Under the pieces are notes generated by a model. That model was not told the DNA's origin. It searched no databases and saw nothing but the letters and a program-made list of their open reading frames with translations. The position numbers and the translations under genes are program-made. Source: Chloroflexota bacterium (GTDB taxonomy: Bacteria; Chloroflexota; Anaerolineae; Promineifilales; Promineifilaceae). From it: a DNA stretch of 64,000 bases. Positions 8,572 through 15,632 of this stretch are shown in pieces. Within the stretch, counting starts at the first letter, position 1. Every line of letters starts with the position of its first letter. The stretch is from NCBI GenBank assembly GCA_017993775.1, contig JAGOMA010000009.1:62001-126000 (forward strand). Reading direction: 5' to 3'.

Positions 8572-9588
8572 TTAGCGGGGTGTACCCGTTGATTGTCGGA
8601 CAATGATCGAAGGGGTCAAAATGACCTGATTTTGTTCGATTGGTTCGCCATTGATGATTTTGGTCAGCATTTGGGCGACCATGCCGCCCATTTGTTGGGC
8701 GGGTTGATGGACGGTGGTCAGGGGCGGGTTGGCGTACTCGGCGAGCAAGATGTCATCGAAACCGGTGATGCTGACATCCTGCCCCACAACCAGCCCGCGC
8801 TCTTGCACCGCGTTGATAGCCCCCAACGCCAGGAGGTCGTTGCAGGCGACAATCGCTGTCGGCGGCGTCGGTCTATCGAGTAATTGCAGGGCACTCTGGC
8901 GGCCAGAGCGCTGGCGGAAATTGGATTCGACGATGAGGTCGGGAGTGTAGGGCAGGTTGTGGGCTTGCAGCCCGTCAATGAATCCCTGGACGCGGTGGAA
9001 AGATTTGGTGAGGTCGGTTGGTTCGGCGATGCAGGCCAGGCGGGTGTGTCCCAGGGCAATAAGATGATCGACGATCTGGCGGACGCCGGAACGGCCGTCT
9101 TCATCCACCAGATGAAAATCATTGCCATGCTCCGTCCGACCAAATGCCACAAAAGGCACGCCGTGCTTTTGCAGCAGGTTGATCCGGTTATCTTCGCGGT
9201 GTGTACGCACCAGAATAAACCCATCAAACTGGCGGCTGCGAATATGCTTCAAATATACGTCTTCTTCGTCGCCCGCATCGGCCGTGGAGATGTTGAGGTT
9301 GTAGCCGCGTTCGCCCAGGTACTCCACCACCCCAGAGAGGAACTCGCTAAAAAATGGGTCGGAAAAACGCAAAGTGTTGGCCGAGGGGAGAATGAGGGCG
9401 ATGCTGTCGGTGCGCTGTTTTTGCAAGTTGCGGGCAGTGATGTTTGGCTCGTACCCCATTTCTTCTGCGACTCGCTGAACTTCCCGGCGCGTTTGTGGGC
9501 TGATGTCGTCAAAGTCGGCCAGGGCGCGGGACACGGTCGGAATTGATTTCCCTACCCGTTCGGCGATGTCCTTGAGCGTTACCGGCAT
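8572..9588 (-). CDS. LacI-family transcriptional regulator of the mannoside operon
   Basis: A 338-residue LacI/PurR-type repressor. The N-terminal helix-turn-helix is clear (TLKDIAERVGKSIPTVSRAL) with the hinge helix after it, followed by the periplasmic-binding-protein-like sugar-sensing domain (FGRTEHGNDF, FDDILLAEYANPPLTTV). The ATG at 9588 is preceded by AAGGAG; a start seven codons earlier lacks a site. It is the first gene of the operon, and its promoter at 9764-9792 carries two matching operators, so it very likely represses itself together with the transporter and mannosidase genes until an inducer sugar arrives. The inducer is not visible from sequence. Confidence 0.93.
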   Translation of the reverse strand: MPVTLKDIAERVGKSIPTVSRALADFDDISPQTRREVQRVAEEMGYEPNITARNLQKQRTDSIALILPSANTLRFSDPFFSEFLSGVVEYLGERGYNLNISTADAGDEEDVYLKHIRSRQFDGFILVRTHREDNRINLLQKHGVPFVAFGRTEHGNDFHLVDEDGRSGVRQIVDHLIALGHTRLACIAEPTDLTKSFHRVQGFIDGLQAHNLPYTPDLIVESNFRQRSGRQSALQLLDRPTPPTAIVACNDLLALGAINAVQERGLVVGQDVSITGFDDILLAEYANPPLTTVHQPAQQMGGMVAQMLTKIINGEPIEQNQVILTPSIIVRQSTGTPR

Positions 9589-9736
9589 TTGCAGCTCCTT
9601 TGAAAACAATTTAACGCGAAAGCGCAGCGGCGCAGAAAAAAATCGGTGTCATCTGCGAAATTTCATTCATGGTGGTGGTGCAAACCGCGCATAAAATCTT
9701 CACTGGAAATTTCTTTTGTAAAAAGTGAACAAGTTT

Positions 9737-9792
9737 AATTAAAACGTTTTAGATATTGTGACCATCATAATCTAAAACGTTTTAGATGTCAA
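9737..9792 (-). promoter_or_regulatory. Promoter and double LacI operator of the mannoside operon
   Basis: Read on the minus strand there is TTGACA at 9792-9787, a 17-bp spacer, and TATGAT at 9769-9764, which is almost a consensus sigma-70 promoter. The spacer lies within a perfect 18-bp palindrome, ATCTAAAACGTTTTAGAT (9770-9787). A second site with the same TAAAACGTTTTA core lies at 9740-9751, around the expected transcription start. The two centres are 33 bp apart, close to three helical turns, so two repressor dimers would sit on the same DNA face. The core with central CG is typical of LacI/CcpA-type operators. The assignment to the adjacent lacI is by position. Confidence 0.8.
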
Positions 9793-10027
9793 GATTCTCA
9801 AAATGTCGCCGTTGAGCGGCACATGGGTGAGCGGTTTGGGCGGGCACACGGCCGTGTCGTTGCAGCCAGCACCAGGACCAGGCACACACCGGGGAAAAAC
9901 TGCGGCGCGCCTGACGATCTGAATGAGAGACAGCGGAAAACAGAGAGCAAGAGCGCGGGGTGGTCTGGCGTTTCGTGACCGCCAGACCAGAGCTGGTACG
10001 CTTTGAGGACGGCTATTTTCAGACCCG
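9793..10027. other. Intergenic stretch with a 10-bp hairpin
   Basis: No convincing gene. It holds one ACGGCCGT copy (about 9848) and a perfect 10-bp inverted repeat (9961-9970 with 9980-9989, 9-nt loop) about 40 bp beyond the stop of the upstream minus-strand gene. No T-run follows, so it is at best a weak terminator for that gene. Confidence 0.4.
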
Positions 10028-11011
10028 CTAAAGTGATAACTCCTCGCCGGCCATTCTGCCCATGATGCGCCATACCATCGCCGTCAGCCAACGCGAGGGC
10101 AGCTTCTTTTGCCCAAACTCCCACTCTTTCCAGGCTGTCCAGATGGATTCGAGCGCAAAACATCCCTGTGAATCAGCTTTGTTCTGCACAATTTGCAGCA
10201 TCTCGCGCAGGCGCGGATCCTGCCTGAGCCAGGGGAAGCGGGTCAGCACATCGAGAACGTGCAGGATGTCGTACCATATAAAAGGGACTTTGAGTTTACG
10301 AAAATCAGTTCCCATATAAAACATGTACGGATGCTGCGCCGCGCTTACCTGCCACAACGCGAGGAGCGTCTCGGTTCCGGCGTGGGCGGCAGGACTGTCG
10401 CGCCATGGTTCCAGCTCGGACAAGGCCTTGAGCATTGCCAGATTGGCAAATGGGCAGGGATCGTCTTTGCGGCCCGGCCCGCGAAATTTGCCCAGTTCTT
10501 TGGACACGGCGCAGGGCCAGCCATTGTCGCGCACCAAATCGGCCAGGTGGGTAACGGCCGTTTGCACTTCCGGTTCATCACCCAAGCCAAATTTAACCAG
10601 GGCATAAACGACGAGCGGCGCATCACACAACGCCCAGGCCCACTGCTCCTGGCCGGTTCCCCCATAAGCAGGAGCGATATTCATGGGCAGTTGAAACGGC
10701 CCTTCTTCAGACTGATGGGCCAAAATGCGGGCGACGAGTGCTGCCACGCCGGCATCCTGGATGGTAAGCCCTAAATCGGCAAGGAACGTCAATTTGTGAA
10801 AGGGTTGGCCGGCGCTCTTGTGGCTGGCAATGACCACGCCCGGCCACGTCGCAAGCTCAGAGACGAGGGTTTGTACACCCGCATCGGCCAGCATGGCGTT
10901 CCGGGCCATGCTGACCAGCGGATCGGTTTCAGGTTCACCCAATAGATCGCGCCGGGTGCGGTATTGAATCCACGGCTCACCTTCAAGCAGCCAATCGATA
11001 GGAGCTTTCAT
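10028..11011 (-). CDS. Conserved unknown protein, probable alpha/alpha-toroid fold
   Basis: A 327-residue soluble protein that I cannot assign a function. The sequence is helical, Trp- and Leu-rich, with repeated short helix pairs (PIDWLLEGEPWIQYRTRRDL, WALCDAPLVVYALVKFGL, FANLAMLKALSEL, FIWYDILHVLDVLTRFP). This resembles the terpenoid-cyclase or prenyltransferase-like toroids found in several conserved hypothetical families. No DXDD or metal motif is apparent. The ATG at 11011 is preferred because an AAGGGGTGA site precedes it; a longer reading frame upstream lacks one. It lies 86 bp after the APH-like kinase gene on the same strand and may share its transcript. Confidence 0.75.
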   Translation of the reverse strand: MKAPIDWLLEGEPWIQYRTRRDLLGEPETDPLVSMARNAMLADAGVQTLVSELATWPGVVIASHKSAGQPFHKLTFLADLGLTIQDAGVAALVARILAHQSEEGPFQLPMNIAPAYGGTGQEQWAWALCDAPLVVYALVKFGLGDEPEVQTAVTHLADLVRDNGWPCAVSKELGKFRGPGRKDDPCPFANLAMLKALSELEPWRDSPAAHAGTETLLALWQVSAAQHPYMFYMGTDFRKLKVPFIWYDILHVLDVLTRFPWLRQDPRLREMLQIVQNKADSQGCFALESIWTAWKEWEFGQKKLPSRWLTAMVWRIMGRMAGEELSL

Positions 11012-11097
11012 TGTTTTCACCCCTTGCAACGTTATAAACGGCATGAAGCGCTGGCCCATAGAACGCTAAAAGGATCAGGTGGATTGGGTAACGGCCG

Positions 11098-12234
11098 TTA
11101 CATCTCTGCCCACAACGCGCAAGCTTCAGCCGCCATCATCACTTCAAAACATTCGGGTACGGCCGTTGGCGCACCCTCCATGTCTTCAGGCAAATCGCTC
11201 TGGTTGATCTGCTCGCCCAACAAAAAAAGCTGAAAAAGGCCAATCCGCAGCGCCGCAAAAGCGGTAAACCCAAAACGAACCTGCTGCGGATCGAAGCGGC
11301 AGCCGCTCTGCCGCAAACCATCCAGATAATGGGCAAACAGCGTATTGGTCACTTCTTCCCGGCTGACTGTTGGCAGATTGGTTTGCGCGCCAAAGACAAG
11401 TTGGCCCAGGTCCGCGCCCAACGGATCGACAGACATAAGCGCCCAATCCAGGGCAACCGTTTGCTCCCGGCCGTCAGGCAGGTAGCGGGACATAAAATTG
11501 GTGGGGTATGTATCGCCATGACAGACGGTTTGCGGCAGGCGATCCAGTTCATCGAGAAAACGATCGATGTCCAAAAGCAGCCGACGGAACGAATTGACCT
11601 CTGGCCGGGGATAACGCTGGAGCAATCGGGGATGCTCCCAGGGGATGGCGCGCCAATGGGGCAAAAAAGCTGCCCACTGGCGGCTGATTTGGCGGCCGAA
11701 CCAGGGAAAAGACGGCCGTGCGCCGCCAGACGCATTACGGCCGTTAAATTCGCCCAAATGACGCGCTGTCAGGGCATAACGGGCCAGCGGCCAGGGAGTT
11801 TGGTAGGCGTCGTGAATATCTTCCAACCACAGCAAGATAAAATTGCCCGGCAGGTTCACACTGCCATAACAGTGCGGCGCGGCCATCCCCGCCGGCAATG
11901 TATCCAGCAGGCCAGACTGGTAAATCAGCGGCTCTCGCTGCCAATAGTTCCAGTGGGATGGATCGTCACCTTCGCCCATGTTGACCCAACCGGCGTTGGC
12001 CGGCGATTGCAAAATTTTCAGCACAGCCGACCAGGACACCGGCTCGCCGCCGTCCTCGCCCACTCCGGCAAAGCGATACAAGCCCACACTCACCGGGTTA
12101 CCCAGGCCGCCGCCAAGCTGGTCGATACGCCATTCCCGAATTTGCAGGGCATCGCGCCCGGCTGCCTGACGGGCAACGGCCGTTACCTGCGCCAGATCGA
12201 TAGATTGAATAATGGAAGAAGCATCTTGCGTCAT
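11098..12234 (-). CDS. APH-family phosphotransferase (kinase-like)
   Basis: A 378-residue member of the aminoglycoside-phosphotransferase / choline-kinase-like fold. The catalytic Brenner motif is HGDTYPTNFM, with the catalytic Asp and the metal-binding Asn. The second metal Asp lies in the segment VALDWALMSVDPLGADLGQLV. The N-lobe has the expected Lys-containing strand (WSAVLKIL). Such enzymes phosphorylate small hydroxylated molecules such as sugars, choline or drugs; the substrate here is unknown, and nothing in the context argues for antibiotic resistance. The ATG at 12234 has an AAAGGAA site upstream. The long N-terminal lobe includes a Trp-rich insertion (DPSHWNYWQREPLIY). Confidence 0.85.
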   Translation of the reverse strand: MTQDASSIIQSIDLAQVTAVARQAAGRDALQIREWRIDQLGGGLGNPVSVGLYRFAGVGEDGGEPVSWSAVLKILQSPANAGWVNMGEGDDPSHWNYWQREPLIYQSGLLDTLPAGMAAPHCYGSVNLPGNFILLWLEDIHDAYQTPWPLARYALTARHLGEFNGRNASGGARPSFPWFGRQISRQWAAFLPHWRAIPWEHPRLLQRYPRPEVNSFRRLLLDIDRFLDELDRLPQTVCHGDTYPTNFMSRYLPDGREQTVALDWALMSVDPLGADLGQLVFGAQTNLPTVSREEVTNTLFAHYLDGLRQSGCRFDPQQVRFGFTAFAALRIGLFQLFLLGEQINQSDLPEDMEGAPTAVPECFEVMMAAEACALWAEM

Positions 12235-12396
12235 CTGATTCCTTTAAGTGTGTTGGATGGGAAGGTGGCGCCGTTGGCGGCGGTAGAGCGGCGGCGATTG
12301 GGGAAAGGTGTCGAGGGATAAACGGCCGTCTAGCAGCAGTTCGGCCTGTGTCGGGTAAACAGGGGCGGCAGCATGATGGACCATGCTGACATTGTA

Positions 12397-13215
12397 TCAG
12401 GTTTGCTGTGTTTCTAGCAGGAGCTGCAAATCTTCTGCCCGCCAGCGACCCTGTTCGTCCACGATCATATCCAGGGGCATGGGGGGGAATTTGGCACGGC
12501 CGTAGGCATCGAGAACGGCCGTGTGGCCATATGTTCCCCAGCGTAAGGTGACTTGCAATGGCGGCAGCGACGGCTCGCCGACGGCCGTTGCCTGTAGGCG
12601 CAAGGTGTCCGGCTGCGCCACGCGCAGGATGGCTTCGAGAACAGTCTCCACCTCTTGCCCGTCAATGGTAGCCAGATGGTGCAAAAGGATGATACTTTCG
12701 TCTTCCAGCAAGGGAGCGGCGCTGCGGAAAGCCAGGTCCGGCGCAGGAAACAAGAGCGCCTGCAATTGATCCCAGAACAAGGTCCAGGCAATACGCCACT
12801 TGCCTGGGGCGGATTGGTCTATGGTTGGTTGAGCGGCCGGTTGTTTTTTCAAAAAGGCGAGTTCAGGCTCTTGGACGGGCGGGACGGGCATCAGTTCCTG
12901 ACGGCCGTCCGCTTCCAACATCGCCAGCGCATCAATAAACATGGCATACAACGCCGGATCGGCCATCATTTTGCCATAAAAAGTGGGGTAGCGTTGGCTA
13001 ATATCAATCCCGGAAAGGGCATCCTGTACGACTAAAGAAAACATATCCATAACATTCTCGTCGATTGTAGGCTGCGGCAACTGCTCGTCCAAGATGACCA
13101 ACAATTGATCGGCCGTTTCCGGCCAAAGTATTGGCTCTTCCGCTTGCTGCCGGAGAGTAGCTAATTTTTGCCGGATCCATACCGACAACGAGGCGTCTTG
13201 ATCCCACCTATTCAT
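12397..13215 (-). CDS. Unknown protein translationally coupled to an ECF sigma factor
   Basis: A 272-residue protein with no family I recognise. It has no membrane segment, which argues against a classical transmembrane anti-sigma factor. The middle contains a Pro-rich linker (MPVPPVQEPE) separating a helical N-terminal half from a beta-rich C-terminal half. Its start at 13215 overlaps the stop of the sigma gene by 8 bp (TATGAATAG); an alternative ATG at 13233 would give 278 residues. The overlap suggests the two products are made in fixed ratio and may act together, for example as sigma and regulator (inference). Confidence 0.7.
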   Translation of the reverse strand: MNRWDQDASLSVWIRQKLATLRQQAEEPILWPETADQLLVILDEQLPQPTIDENVMDMFSLVVQDALSGIDISQRYPTFYGKMMADPALYAMFIDALAMLEADGRQELMPVPPVQEPELAFLKKQPAAQPTIDQSAPGKWRIAWTLFWDQLQALLFPAPDLAFRSAAPLLEDESIILLHHLATIDGQEVETVLEAILRVAQPDTLRLQATAVGEPSLPPLQVTLRWGTYGHTAVLDAYGRAKFPPMPLDMIVDEQGRWRAEDLQLLLETQQT

Positions 13216-13990
13216 AATTATCCCAAGACCCATCCCAAATCTTTCTCAGGTTTTGCAGCGCGTCAAAATGTAGTTTGTGGGTCGCGCTGTAACTCCGTCC
13301 CATGAGTTGAGCGATTTGCTGGAAAGACAGGCCATCAAAATAGTGCAAAACAACGATCTGTTTGCGGGCATCAGAAGCCAATTGGTCGATGGTTGTCAGT
13401 AAGGTTTGTCGGAGTTCGATGATGTCGCGGTGCCCCTGAGTGGTCAGACCTGGCAGGACGGCTTCCCACTCTTCCCAATCGTCCACTTGTTGCAGATTGG
13501 CGGCTGCGTCTTTATATTCTTGATGGAGATATTTGAGGGTGACGTTCTGCACCAATACGTAGGCCCAGGGGTCGAAATCTGTATCGTATGGAAAGCGGGC
13601 ATTCAGCAGTTTGGTGGCCGCTATAGTGGCGCAATCGGCGGCCATCTGTGTTTTTCTGTCTTTGGCGGCGTGGAAATTCTTTCTAAAAAGGTAATTGTAA
13701 GCCCAGCGTTTTAACTTTTCGTAAAGCGGCTGCCACAAGTCGGGCAGCCGCTCTTCTTGAATTTGGGTGAGATACGGCTGCCATTTTTGGTAATATGCCA
13801 GCACGCGCCAAACGTACTCTTCAGGCTGGCCGTTTTCCCGGCTGTCTAAAAAGTTGTGGACGCGGCCTCTATCCATGTTGGCCAGGATGATGGGGGTAAT
13901 GGCCTGGGCCAGCGATTTCCCATTTTGTGCAGCCACCTGTTGGATGGCTTGTTGCAGTGCGGCTATCAGGGCTTGTTCTTCCCAGATCAT
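13208..13990 (-). CDS. ECF-type RNA polymerase sigma factor
   Basis: A 260-residue sigma factor. Region 2 is seen around residues 110-180 (ATKLLNARFPYDTDFDPWAYVLVQNVTLKYL). Region 4 with its helix-turn-helix lies near the C-terminus (IVVLHYFDGLSFQQIAQLMG followed by SYSATHKLHFDALQNLR). The N-terminus is about 90 residues longer than a minimal ECF sigma. The ATG at 13990 is preceded by AAGGA. It overlaps the next gene, whose product may regulate it. Target promoters cannot be read from this window. Confidence 0.85.
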   Translation of the reverse strand: MIWEEQALIAALQQAIQQVAAQNGKSLAQAITPIILANMDRGRVHNFLDSRENGQPEEYVWRVLAYYQKWQPYLTQIQEERLPDLWQPLYEKLKRWAYNYLFRKNFHAAKDRKTQMAADCATIAATKLLNARFPYDTDFDPWAYVLVQNVTLKYLHQEYKDAAANLQQVDDWEEWEAVLPGLTTQGHRDIIELRQTLLTTIDQLASDARKQIVVLHYFDGLSFQQIAQLMGRSYSATHKLHFDALQNLRKIWDGSWDNYE

Positions 13991-14040
13991 TATGGTCCTT
14001 GCACGAACAAATTAGACGATTTCATGGGTGAGCCGCCCAC

Positions 14041-14130
14041 CATCACGAATGAAAATCCGCAGATTTCGCAGATGACGCAGTTCTTGATCCGTGTTTATCC
14101 ATGTTTATCCGCGTTCATCCGTGTCCTAAT
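14041..14130. repeat. Dispersed 'atccgtgtttatccgcg' type intergenic repeat
   Basis: A stretch built of short near-repeats (AATCCGCAGATTTCGCAGAT, TTTATCCATGTTTATCC, GTTCATCCGTGTCC) between the sigma gene and the downstream hairpin. A related sequence occurs at about 55710-55745. Similar tracts are scattered between genes in many bacterial genomes. No coding signal. Confidence 0.5.
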
Positions 14131-14246
14131 TTCATGGGGGATTATAGGGGACATGGCCGAAGTTGAAAAGACATGTCCATTCAGAGGAAAGATTTAGAGT
14201 GATACGCGGGATAGTATGAATGGAGGGCGGTGAACCGTTCCAGTGA

Positions 14247-14294
14247 CCATCGTTACGGCCGTTCTTGGGTTGGGGGAAACGGCCGTAACGATGG
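14247..14294. terminator. Perfect 17-bp hairpin built from two ACGGCCGT copies
   Basis: The left arm 14247-14263 and right arm 14278-14294 are perfectly complementary, with a 14-nt G-rich loop. Each arm contains one ACGGCCGT palindrome. It lies just beyond the end of the GH53 gene and could end its transcript, but no T-run follows on either strand. The 14131-14328 remainder holds no gene I would support. Confidence 0.6.
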
Positions 14295-14328
14295 CGCTCT
14301 CGATACAAATCCACTCTTTCTGTCACCC

Positions 14329-15537
14329 TCATGGAGCGCCTGCCTGAACAGATAGCGCAGGTAAGCTGTGCCCGGCAAAATCAAACAAAGCCATGTTTTC
14401 CCAAAAAGAGCCAAAGCCGTTCACGGCAATGTACTCCGGTTCCCAGTAATAAACCCCTATCCCCTTACCGCCCGGCACAGCCTGAACCATAGCCAGCACA
14501 TCACGCAAAAAAGCGGCCTGTCCGGCGGGAGAGGCCGGATAATCGGGCAGCAGTTGGGCCGGCTCGCCCACCAGATTGTGGGTGTCATCCTGCCAATCGA
14601 GGGTCCAGGGGTAGGCTGTTTCCACAAGGATGATGTCTTGCGGGTAATGCTGGCTGAGGTCTTGCAAATTGTTCGCCAGGTCGGCCAGGCTGCCCTGCCA
14701 CCAGGGGTAATAGGACAATCCCAGCACGTCGAAGTTAACCCCCTGAGCTTTCAGATTGTCGAGGAACCAGCGACAAACCGCGTTGTTTCCGCCGGCATCC
14801 AGGTGGATCATGATCTGGATTGTGTCGGTGGAAGCGAGACTATCGCGGACACCGGCAATGCCAGCTTGCAGCAGGGCGGCTAATTGGGGCCAGTTGTTGT
14901 AACTGCCGCCGACACGGCCGTCATCCCACAAAATGCCGGGCGTTATTTCATTGCCAATTTGCACAATGTCCGGCAGAGTGCCTTGCCCTTTCAGGGCAGA
15001 AAGGAGATCGAGGGTGTAGGTGTAGACGGCCGTTTCCAACTCCGCGAAGTCCAGGTCCGCCCAGGCCGCCGGTTTGGTCTGATGCGCCGGGTCCGCCCAG
15101 GTGTCTGAATAGTGCACATCCAGCAAAAGCCCCAGACCGAGAGCGTGAATACGCTTGGCCAGGGCCAGCGTTTCTTCTTTGCCATGATGGCCATCCGGCG
15201 GATTCACCCACACACGCAGACGCACGCTGTTGATGCCATGGTTGGCAACGATAGCCAGCGCATCTTGCGGTACACCCTGATCATAAAATATTGCCCCGGC
15301 ATCTTCTAGCTGCGGCAAAAACGAGACATCTACGCCCCGCCAAAAAGGCGGCGGCGCAGGCGTGGTGGTAGGCAAAGGAGGGGCCGGTGAAGGAATTGAG
15401 GAAGGCGGCGGGGGTGAAGGGGATGGTGGAACAGCGGCAGCAGCGGGCAAAGGTTGTGGCGTTGGTTCGCGGCAGCCGATCAACAGGCCAGCCACACAAC
15501 AAACAATGATCCAAATCCATCTGCCCCACACGTTCAT
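14329..15537 (-). CDS. GH53 endo-beta-1,4-galactanase lipoprotein
   Basis: A 402-residue secreted lipoprotein that should cut beta-1,4-galactan (arabinogalactan I, pectin side chains) outside the cell. The lipobox is LLIGC (Cys22), followed by a Pro/Ser linker to about residue 70. The GH53 domain is clear: VDVSFLPQLEDAGAIFYDQG, GINSVRLRVWVNP, LLLDVHYSDTWADPAHQ. The acid/base Glu is in QIGNEITPG and the nucleophile Glu in IILVETAYPW. The reading frame is open further upstream to 16107 but there runs antisense-like across the cytochrome's Thr/Pro tail, so I place the start at 15537 where the signal peptide begins. No good Shine-Dalgarno is visible. It is separated by 95 bp from the large cytochrome gene upstream on the same strand. 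Confidence 0.88.
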   Translation of the reverse strand: MNVWGRWIWIIVCCVAGLLIGCREPTPQPLPAAAAVPPSPSPPPPSSIPSPAPPLPTTTPAPPPFWRGVDVSFLPQLEDAGAIFYDQGVPQDALAIVANHGINSVRLRVWVNPPDGHHGKEETLALAKRIHALGLGLLLDVHYSDTWADPAHQTKPAAWADLDFAELETAVYTYTLDLLSALKGQGTLPDIVQIGNEITPGILWDDGRVGGSYNNWPQLAALLQAGIAGVRDSLASTDTIQIMIHLDAGGNNAVCRWFLDNLKAQGVNFDVLGLSYYPWWQGSLADLANNLQDLSQHYPQDIILVETAYPWTLDWQDDTHNLVGEPAQLLPDYPASPAGQAAFLRDVLAMVQAVPGGKGIGVYYWEPEYIAVNGFGSFWENMALFDFAGHSLPALSVQAGAP

Positions 15538-15632
15538 GACGCAACTATAACACAAGATATGATGATGGCTTTGCCAATCGGCCGCTTGTGGGACCGAACC
15601 AGGGTTGGGCGGCGGTTGTAAAGCCAGATACG

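Noticed and set aside
9961..9989. Perfect 10-bp hairpin as a rho-independent terminator
   Set aside because: No T-run on either strand; kept only as a note in the intergenic entry.
11098..12234. Aminoglycoside resistance gene
   Set aside because: It has the APH fold motifs only; sequence and context do not indicate an antibiotic substrate.
14132..14332. A 66-codon minus-strand frame overlapping the GH53 stop
   Set aside because: It runs through the intergenic hairpin and repeats; no protein pattern.
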